A stretch of 6,544 nucleotides of DNA from Rhodospirillales bacterium (GTDB lineage Bacteria > Pseudomonadota > Alphaproteobacteria > UBA8366 > JADFVY01), in NCBI GenBank assembly GCA_024644185.1, contig JAHELM010000150.1:1-6544 (forward strand), read 5' to 3'. Position numbers and translations under genes: made by a program. Below are positions 1-6,544 of this stretch, piece after piece. Within the stretch, counting starts at the first letter, position 1. Each line of letters opens with the position of its first letter. Below the pieces are notes generated by a model. That model was not told the origin of the DNA, ran no database searches, and was given only the letters and a program-made list of their open reading frames with translations.

Positions 1-40
1 CAGTTCGTCCTGTGGCTGCGGCAGTTCGTTTTCGGTCTGA
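1..40 (+). CDS. erpA: ErpA/IscA-family iron-sulfur cluster carrier, C-terminal end only
   Basis: Only the last 12 codons are in the window. Read from base 2, they give SSSCGCGSSFSV followed by a TGA at 38-40. The C-G-C-G-S-S-F-S tail is the hallmark C-terminus of A-type iron-sulfur carriers; E. coli ErpA ends STCGCGSSFSI. Its two cysteines are cluster ligands, together with a third cysteine further upstream that is outside the window. These small cytosolic proteins receive [Fe-S] clusters from a scaffold and pass them to target enzymes. ErpA is preferred over IscA because erpA commonly lies just upstream of xth in alphaproteobacteria (recalled knowledge). With so little sequence, another member of the HesB/IscA/ErpA family cannot be excluded. 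A terminator follows at 71-93. Confidence 0.85.
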   Translation, partial: SSSCGCGSSFSV

Positions 41-70
41 CCGCGCCGCCCGCTTCGTGATAGAAAGCAA

Positions 71-93
71 GGCCCGCCCCCGGCGGGTCTTTT
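71..93 (+). terminator. Intrinsic terminator after erpA
   Basis: The arms at 71-78 (GGCCCGCC) and 82-89 (GGCGGGTC) pair over eight positions, including one G-U, around a CCC loop. Four T residues follow at 90-93. Two A residues before the stem (69-70) can extend it into the T run. It sits 30 bases after the erpA stop and ends 25 bases before the xth start, so it should separate the two transcripts at least in part. Confidence 0.8.
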
Positions 94-118
94 CGTTTCA
101 CGAACCGGGATGCCGCGC

Positions 119-898
119 ATGAAGATCGCCACCTTCAACGTCAACTCGATCAAGGCACGCCTGCCGCGGCTTCTCGAATGGCTTTCCCTGGCCGCGCCGG
201 ATGTCGTCCTGCTGCAGGAAACCAAGACCGTCGATGACGACTTTCCGGCTCTGGAGATCGAGGCGCTGGGCTACGCGCTGGCGATCCACGGGCAGAAGAC
301 CTACAACGGCGTCGCCATCCTTTCGAAACATCCGATCGGCGATGTGCGCCGCGGCCTTCCCGGCGATCCGGCCGACGAGCAGGCGCGCTATATCGAGGCG
401 ACGATCCGGGGCTTGCGCATCGCCTCGATCTATCTGCCCAACGGGAACCCCGTCGACTCCGAGAAGTATCCCTACAAGCTTGCCTGGATGGACCGGCTGA
501 TCGCCCATGTGCGCGATACGATGCTGCCGTCGGAAATTCCCTTCGTGCTGGGTGGCGACTACAACGTCATTCCGGCCGATCTGGACGTATACGATCCCAG
601 GTCCTGGATCGGGGATGCCCTGTTCCGCCCGGAAACCCGCGCAAAATTTCGCGCGCTGGTCTATCTCGGTTTGACCGAGGCCTGGCGGGCACTGCATACT
701 GAGCACGGCTATACGTTCTGGGACTACCAGGCCGGCCGCTGGCCCCGCGACGAGGGGCTGCGCATCGACCACTTCCTGCTGTCGCCCGGCGCCGCCGATC
801 GGCTTCAGGCCTGCGAGATTGACCGCGCCCCGCGCGGCAAGGACAAGGCATCGGACCATACGCCGGTCTGGTGCGAGATCCGGGAGGAGACGACGTGA
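119..898 (+). CDS. xth: Exodeoxyribonuclease III (AP endonuclease, Xth type)
   Basis: This is a 259-residue member of the exonuclease/endonuclease/phosphatase fold. It cuts DNA 5' of abasic sites and removes nucleotides 3'->5', acting in base-excision repair in the cytoplasm with a divalent metal. The whole catalytic set is visible: N7 in TFNVNS, E34 in LQETK, Y105 in IYLPNG, D147 and N149 in GGDYNV, D217 in LRIDHF, and D246-H247 in ASDHTPVW. These line up with E. coli ExoIII N7, E34, Y109, D151, N153, D229, D258 and H259. Length is near the E. coli enzyme's 268. The start at 119 gives MKIATFNVNS, the usual family N-terminus. An ATG at 110 would add only MPR, and neither start has a clear Shine-Dalgarno site. 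The last four bases overlap the next gene. The sequence appears complete and functional. Confidence 0.95.
   Translation: MKIATFNVNSIKARLPRLLEWLSLAAPDVVLLQETKTVDDDFPALEIEALGYALAIHGQKTYNGVAILSKHPIGDVRRGLPGDPADEQARYIEATIRGLRIASIYLPNGNPVDSEKYPYKLAWMDRLIAHVRDTMLPSEIPFVLGGDYNVIPADLDVYDPRSWIGDALFRPETRAKFRALVYLGLTEAWRALHTEHGYTFWDYQAGRWPRDEGLRIDHFLLSPGAADRLQACEIDRAPRGKDKASDHTPVWCEIREETT
882..889 (+). promoter_or_regulatory. Ribosome binding site for the GFA-type gene
   Basis: GGGAGGAG lies inside the xth coding end, five bases before the GTG at 895. It is the strongest ribosome binding sequence in this part of the window. It decides the start at 895 over an in-frame GTG at 871, which lies upstream of this site. 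Confidence 0.75.
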
Positions 899-1311
899 GC
901 TGTACGGCGGACACCCATGAAGGCGGCTGCTTCTGCGGCGCGGTTCGATACCGGGTGCAGGGGCCGATCGCCCTTGTCACGCATTGCCATTGCAATTCCT
1001 GCCGCCGCTCGGCCGGCGCGGCCTTCGTAACCTGGCTGACCGTCGAGCGGGAGCGGGCCTCCTGGATCGCCGGAACGCCAAAGCGCTACGCGTCGTCACC
1101 CGGCGTGACGCGGGAGTTCTGCGGCGACTGCGGCACGGAACTCGCATTTACCAACGAGAAGGCGCCACGCACCGTCGACCTCACGGTCGCCAGCCTCGAT
1201 TGCGCCGCCGGCCACCCGGCGGACAAGCATATCTGGACCGCCAACAAGCTGCCGTGGCTCAGGATCGACGACCACCTGCCGACCTGGCCGGAATGGTCGA
1301 AGCCGGCGTGA
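895..1311 (+). CDS. GFA/CENP-V domain zinc protein (DUF636 type)
   Basis: This 138-residue protein consists of a single GFA/CENP-V domain. The zinc-binding cysteines are all present: C12-x-C14 (GGCFCGAVRY), C31-x-C33-x2-C36 (HCHCNSCRRS) and C76-x2-C79 (FCGDCGTEL). A C-terminal HIWTANKLPW segment is also typical. The family is named after Gfa, reported to speed condensation of formaldehyde with glutathione, but most members have no shown activity, so no reaction is assigned here. The GTG start overlaps the xth stop as GTGA, and its ribosome site lies within xth, which suggests translational coupling and a shared mRNA. The usual family length is about 120-160 residues, so it looks complete. It meets the M81 gene tail to tail with 16 bases between, where I see no clear terminator. 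Confidence 0.88.
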   Translation: MSCTADTHEGGCFCGAVRYRVQGPIALVTHCHCNSCRRSAGAAFVTWLTVERERASWIAGTPKRYASSPGVTREFCGDCGTELAFTNEKAPRTVDLTVASLDCAAGHPADKHIWTANKLPWLRIDDHLPTWPEWSKPA

Positions 1312-1327
1312 CCGTACGGCCCGGCGC

Positions 1328-2824
1328 TCAGCCCGGACGCGGTTTCAACCGGATGCCCGGCCGGATGTTCCTGAACGTCAATTTCGACGGGTCGGCATAA
1401 CAGGGGCCGGGCGCCTCGACCATCAGAATTTCCTCGGCAATCGGTTGAAAATCAGCCCGAAAGTGTACGGAACTCTTGAGTACCAGGATCGATTCGCGCG
1501 CCGGCTCGACGCCCAGGTGACGGAAGATCGACTGGTCGGCGGCCTGCTGCATGCGCGACCCGACAGCCACCCGCACACCCTGAATTTCCAGCAGGGCCAT
1601 CGGGCCAAGGTCCATGCGTGCCCCCAGCCACATCGGCCCGGTGGCGGTGAACCGCCCGTCGCCCAGCTTCAGCACCTTGTAATCGCCCCCCAGCGGCCGG
1701 TGCCCCGGCATGCCGGACTTGCCTCCCAGCGCCGCCCGGATGGTCGCCCCCTCTCCGGCTGCATGCGCCTGAAGCGCCACCTCGGGATCGTTCAGCAGGC
1801 CGAGCACCGCGCCCCGCGCACCGCCCGCGATCAGGGCTTCCAGCAGGCCGGTGGTGTCGGACGGGCCGCCGCCACCCGAATTGTCCTGGGTGTCGGCCAG
1901 AACGACGGGACGGCGCGCCGTTCGGGCACGTCGCATCGCCTCATCCACCGCATCGCCGGGCTGCCATAACCGGCCTGCGAAAGCAGCCTCCTGGTTCTGG
2001 ATCGCCTTCAGCATGGCGTCCGCCGCCGCCTCGGCATCGGCCCGCGTCCGGCCATAGGCCATGACAGCCGGCCCGACTTCGGCGATATCCGCCAGCGGGA
2101 ATCCGGTGGCGAACGAAATCGTCCGTACCGCGCCGCCTGCTGCCCGCTCCAACCGTTCCATCTCGGCATAAAGGCCGCGCGCCGGCTCGGTCAGGGTGCA
2201 GCCCCAGTTCAGCGGAATCAGAAAATCCGGCCTGCGCAGCGCCTTGTGAAACGGCCCTTGGCCCCGCAGGATCGCATCCAGGTGCCGGGCCGCGCGGGCG
2301 CCGGTCTCGCCCATATCCACATGCGGATAGGTGCGGTAGGCGTCCAGAACGTCGGCCAGGGCCACCATCTCTTCGGTCACATTGGCGTGCAGGTCGAGGC
2401 TGACCGAAATCGGAACCGACGCGCCGACCAGCGCGCGGACCCGGCGCAGCACTTCGCCCTCGCCGTCTTCCAGATGCTCGGCGACCATCGCCCCATGCAG
2501 GTCCAGATAGATGCCGTCGATCTTTCCGGCCGAGGCAATATCTTCCAGCAGCATCGCCACGATGCGTTCATAGGCATCCCGCATGACATGCGCCGACGGC
2601 GTCGCCGAACACCACAGCAGCGGCACGATCTCGTGCCCCGCCGCGCGCAGCGCCTCAACCGCCCCAGTGATCGGCAGATGCACGCCGTCGATGGCGGGCA
2701 GCAGATCGCGCCCGCGCGACAGCCCCGGCCAACCATCGGTCTCCTCGAACATCTCCCACGTCGCCTTCAGCGGCGCAAAGGTGTTTGTCTCGTGCTGAAA
2801 CCCGCCGACCGCGATACGCGCCAT
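1328..2824 (-). CDS. M81-family metallopeptidase (MlrC-like)
   Basis: This 498-residue protein has the two-part layout of the M81/MlrC family: an N-terminal DUF1485 domain (about 1-300) and an MlrC C-terminal domain (about 305-485). Visible motifs are GGFQHETNTF at 7-16, YLDLHGAM at 106-113, SLDLHANVT at 142-150 and RTYPHVD at 164-170. From these, D144, H146 and H168 are the likely metal ligands, by analogy with MlrC. DTQDNSGGGGPSDTT (311-325) and SSVHFRADF (451-459) mark the C-terminal domain. MlrC of sphingomonads degrades linearised microcystin, but most relatives have unknown substrates and many sit near peptide transport or amino-acid genes. A peptide or amide hydrolase is therefore as far as the sequence goes. 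The length is normal for the family. The ATG at 2824 gives MARIAVGGFQHETN, a typical start, with only a weak GGGCGGG ribosome site four bases upstream. The gene lies 104 bases downstream of the ilvD-type gene, in the same direction. Confidence 0.9.
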   Translation of the reverse strand: MARIAVGGFQHETNTFAPLKATWEMFEETDGWPGLSRGRDLLPAIDGVHLPITGAVEALRAAGHEIVPLLWCSATPSAHVMRDAYERIVAMLLEDIASAGKIDGIYLDLHGAMVAEHLEDGEGEVLRRVRALVGASVPISVSLDLHANVTEEMVALADVLDAYRTYPHVDMGETGARAARHLDAILRGQGPFHKALRRPDFLIPLNWGCTLTEPARGLYAEMERLERAAGGAVRTISFATGFPLADIAEVGPAVMAYGRTRADAEAAADAMLKAIQNQEAAFAGRLWQPGDAVDEAMRRARTARRPVVLADTQDNSGGGGPSDTTGLLEALIAGGARGAVLGLLNDPEVALQAHAAGEGATIRAALGGKSGMPGHRPLGGDYKVLKLGDGRFTATGPMWLGARMDLGPMALLEIQGVRVAVGSRMQQAADQSIFRHLGVEPARESILVLKSSVHFRADFQPIAEEILMVEAPGPCYADPSKLTFRNIRPGIRLKPRPG

Positions 2825-2880
2825 GCATCCCGCCCTGTTGTCTTTATGACTTCCGGCCCGTCAACAAACCCGCGCAGCGA

Positions 2881-2912
2881 GGTGGCGGCGACACCCCTCG
2901 GCCGCCGCCACC
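2881..2912 (-). terminator. GC-rich hairpin after the ilvD-type gene
   Basis: Two perfectly complementary 10-base arms (2881-2890 and 2903-2912, GGTGGCGGCG on each strand) enclose a 12-base loop, 16 bases past the ilvD-type stop. On the - strand no T run follows directly; the first is the TTTG about 11 bases further on. It is therefore a weak or factor-assisted terminator, or an mRNA-stabilising stem, between this gene and the M81 gene. It could make M81 expression partly independent. Confidence 0.45.
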
Positions 2913-2928
2913 CGCCGGATCCGCGATA

Positions 2929-4242
2929 TCAGATATCGGCAAAAACGTGGGTTTCGGCCTTGCCGCCCGGATGAGTGACGGCACCAAATTCAGCCGAACC
3001 GACGGTCTGCGCGTAACGCCACAGCGCGCCGGACTGGAAGTCGTGGCTGCGCGGCTTCCACGATTTGGCGCGCGTCGCCAGTTCCGCGTCGCTCAGTTCG
3101 ACGTCCAGCGTCCCCTTGTCGGCGTCGATGGCGATCATGTCGCCATCCTTCAGCAGGCCGATCGGCCCGCCGACCGCCGCTTCCGGCCCGACATGGCCGA
3201 TGCAGAAGCCGCGCGTCGCGCCCGAGAACCGGCCATCGGTGATCAACGCCACCTTGCCGCCGGTGCCCTGGCCGTACAGCGCCGCCGTGGTGGCCAGCAT
3301 CTCGCGCATGCCGGGGCCGCCCTTCGGTCCCTCGTAGCGGATGACGAACACGTCGCCTTCCTTGTAGGCCCGCTTCTTCACTGCCTCGAAGGCGTCTTCC
3401 TCGCAGTCGAATACGCGGGCCGGGCCACGGAATTTCAGTTCGCTCATGCCGGCGATCTTGACGATCGCGCCTTCCGGCGCAAGGTTGCCCTTCAGGCTGA
3501 CGACACCGCCGGTCTTGCTCAGCGGCTTTTTCACCGGGCGGACCACATCCTGGTCCTCCGGGAACACGATCGCCTCAAGCTCCTCGCCAATGGTGCGGCC
3601 GGTCACCGACAGGCAGTCGCCGTCGAGGAACCCGCCGTCCAGAAGCGCCTTCATCACCACCTGCACGCCGCCGACCTCGAACAGGTCCTTGGCAACATAT
3701 TTGCCGCCCGGCTTCAGGTCGGCGATATAGGGGGTTTCGCGGAATATCCGCCCGACCTCGTGAATGTCGAAATCGATGCCGGCCTCATGGGCGATCGCCG
3801 GCAGATGCAGCGCCGCGTTGGTCGACCCGCCGGTGGCCGCAACCACACGGGCGGCGTTCTCCAGCGAGCGCCGGGTGACGATCTTGCGCGGGCGAATGCC
3901 CTTCTCCAGACAGCGCATCACGACCGCACCCGAGGCCTCGGCATAGGCGTCGCGAGAATCGTAGGGCGCCGGCGCGCCGGCCGAGCCGGGCAGCGCCAGA
4001 CCGATCGCCTCGGACACGCAGGCCATGGTGTTGGCGGTGAACTGGCCGCCGCACGACCCGGAAGACGGGCAAGCATGGCATTCGATGGCGTGCAGTTCCT
4101 CGTCGTCGATCTTGCCCGCGGCATGCGAGCCGACCGCCTCGAACACGTCCTGCACGGTGATGTCGCGTCCCTTGTGGCGGCCGGGCAGGATCGAGCCGCC
4201 ATACATGAACACCGACGGCACATCGAGGCGCACCATGGCCAT
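2929..4242 (-). CDS. ilvD: Dihydroxy-acid dehydratase (IlvD/Edd family), N-terminally truncated
   Basis: IlvD dehydrates 2,3-dihydroxy-3-methyl acids to 2-keto acids in valine, leucine and isoleucine synthesis, using an [Fe-S] cluster and Mg2+. This copy has 437 residues; the family usually has about 560-580. The remaining part is well conserved: CPSSGSCGGQFTANTM at 58-73 (third cluster cysteine, C64), TGGSTNAALHLPAI at 137-150, IRYEGPKGGPGMREM at 301-315, LITDGRFSGATRG at 333-345 (second family signature), and a full C-terminus ending HVFADI. Homology starts at MAMVRLDVPS, which in intact relatives directly follows the CDK-x2-PG signature. About 130 residues are absent, including the first two cluster cysteines and metal-binding residues. 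The ATG at 4242 has AGGAGG six bases upstream. A GTG at 4293 would add 17 residues with no family likeness. There are no stops or frameshifts in the rest. It was probably inactivated by a 5' deletion, or is an assembly artefact. The closest full-length type, from memory, is the alphaproteobacterial IlvD. Confidence 0.88.
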   Translation of the reverse strand: MAMVRLDVPSVFMYGGSILPGRHKGRDITVQDVFEAVGSHAAGKIDDEELHAIECHACPSSGSCGGQFTANTMACVSEAIGLALPGSAGAPAPYDSRDAYAEASGAVVMRCLEKGIRPRKIVTRRSLENAARVVAATGGSTNAALHLPAIAHEAGIDFDIHEVGRIFRETPYIADLKPGGKYVAKDLFEVGGVQVVMKALLDGGFLDGDCLSVTGRTIGEELEAIVFPEDQDVVRPVKKPLSKTGGVVSLKGNLAPEGAIVKIAGMSELKFRGPARVFDCEEDAFEAVKKRAYKEGDVFVIRYEGPKGGPGMREMLATTAALYGQGTGGKVALITDGRFSGATRGFCIGHVGPEAAVGGPIGLLKDGDMIAIDADKGTLDVELSDAELATRAKSWKPRSHDFQSGALWRYAQTVGSAEFGAVTHPGGKAETHVFADI

Positions 4243-4248
4243 GGGAAC

Positions 4249-4254
4249 CCTCCT
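4249..4254 (-). promoter_or_regulatory. Strong ribosome binding site for the truncated ilvD
   Basis: AGGAGG on the - strand, with a six-base spacer (GTTCCC), precedes the ATG at 4242. It is a full match to the anti-Shine-Dalgarno core at near-optimal spacing. It supports translation of the short form and rules against the GTG at 4293 as the start. Confidence 0.75.
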
Positions 4255-4291
4255 GCACGTTTCTGGGAGATCACGGGATAGGATGCCGCGC

Positions 4292-4319
4292 ACAATATCG
4301 GCACGCGGCCGCCCTGCAA
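4292..4319 (-). promoter_or_regulatory. Possible sigma-70-type promoter for ilvD
   Basis: On the - strand TTGCAG (4319-4314) and TATTGT (4297-4292) are separated by 16 bases. Each matches the housekeeping consensus hexamers at four of six positions. This would start an mRNA near 4285, with a leader of about 40 bases before the ATG at 4242. It is a match by eye in GC-rich DNA, so support is modest. The 147 bases between valS and ilvD hold nothing else apart from the hairpin at 4349-4383 and the ribosome site. Confidence 0.3.
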
Positions 4320-4348
4320 AGCGTGATTTCAGGCGGGAAAGGATCGAG

Positions 4349-4383
4349 TGCCCGGCCAGCGCGGCATCACGCCGGCCGGGGCA
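4349..4383 (-). terminator. Hairpin just after valS, possible terminator
   Basis: Starting seven bases past the valS stop on the - strand, TGCCCCGGCC (4383-4374) pairs with GGCCGGGCA (4357-4349), leaving one bulged C. The 16-base loop can fold further. The stem is strong, but what follows is CTCGATCCTTTCCC rather than a T run, so it is an imperfect intrinsic terminator. It could end or weaken the valS transcript before ilvD. Confidence 0.4.
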
Positions 4384-4389
4384 TTTCCG

Positions 4390-6544
<2,155 letters not shown>

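Noticed and set aside
1..60. An alternative frame at the left edge ending at 60 with a hydrophobic FVLWLRQFVFGL tail
   Set aside because: The frame starting at base 2 gives the diagnostic CGCGSSFSV tail of A-type iron-sulfur carriers and stops at 40, which explains the sequence better.
871..894. Upstream GTG start for the GFA-type protein
   Set aside because: The extra eight residues have no family likeness, and the strong ribosome site at 882-889 lies after this start and fits the GTG at 895.
1312..1327. Possible shared terminator between the convergent GFA-type and M81 genes
   Set aside because: Only 16 bases are available, and I could not find a paired stem or T run on either strand.
2924..2938. 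Odd-length palindrome CGATATC-A-GATATCG across the ilvD stop codon
   Set aside because: It is formed by the last Asp-Ile codons, the TGA and a few following bases. A one-base spacer cannot form an RNA loop, and there is no second copy or promoter nearby to suggest an operator.
2785..4281. A 498-codon open frame on the + strand opposite ilvD, and similar long frames opposite xth (98-859), M81 (2246-2974) and valS (4348-5673, 5731-6459)
   Set aside because: Each lies opposite a gene with clear family motifs, and their translations show no recognisable domain. Long antisense open frames are expected from GC-rich codon bias.

Overview
The window is a gene-dense, GC-rich stretch of bacterial chromosome, and all recognisable genes are housekeeping or metabolic. 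The GC-rich codon use, the erpA-xth gene order and the type of dihydroxy-acid dehydratase together suggest an alphaproteobacterium. That placement is inference from remembered family sequences, not a search. No mobile element, CRISPR array, tRNA or rRNA was seen, and no stretch over 300 bases lacks a gene.

Layout, left to right. On the + strand, 1-40 is the very end of an A-type iron-sulfur carrier (ErpA/IscA family). It is followed by an intrinsic terminator (71-93), then xth (exonuclease III, 119-898), which overlaps by four bases a small GFA/CENP-V-type zinc protein gene (895-1311). On the - strand, read right to left, are valS (valyl-tRNA synthetase, 5' end outside the window, stop at 4390), an ilvD-type dihydroxy-acid dehydratase gene (4242-2929), and an M81/MlrC-family metallopeptidase gene (2824-1328). 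The two strand blocks converge with only 16 bases between the GFA-type gene and the M81 gene.

The main anomaly is the ilvD-type gene. Its 437 residues match the C-terminal three quarters of the family closely, with intact motifs and a normal C-terminus. About 130 N-terminal residues are missing, including the CDK motif and its iron-sulfur cysteine. The homology begins exactly at an ATG that has a near-perfect ribosome binding site six bases upstream, and valS ends only 147 bases away, so the missing part is not in this window. This looks like a clean in-frame 5' deletion, or an assembly artefact, that left a translatable short protein. By family knowledge that protein should not be an active dehydratase on its own.

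Functionally, xth and the GFA-type gene look translationally coupled. valS and ilvD both concern valine (charging and synthesis) but are separated by a hairpin and a possible promoter. The M81 gene lies 104 bases downstream of ilvD in the same direction, with a strong hairpin between them. I found no convincing sign of a novel multi-gene system.
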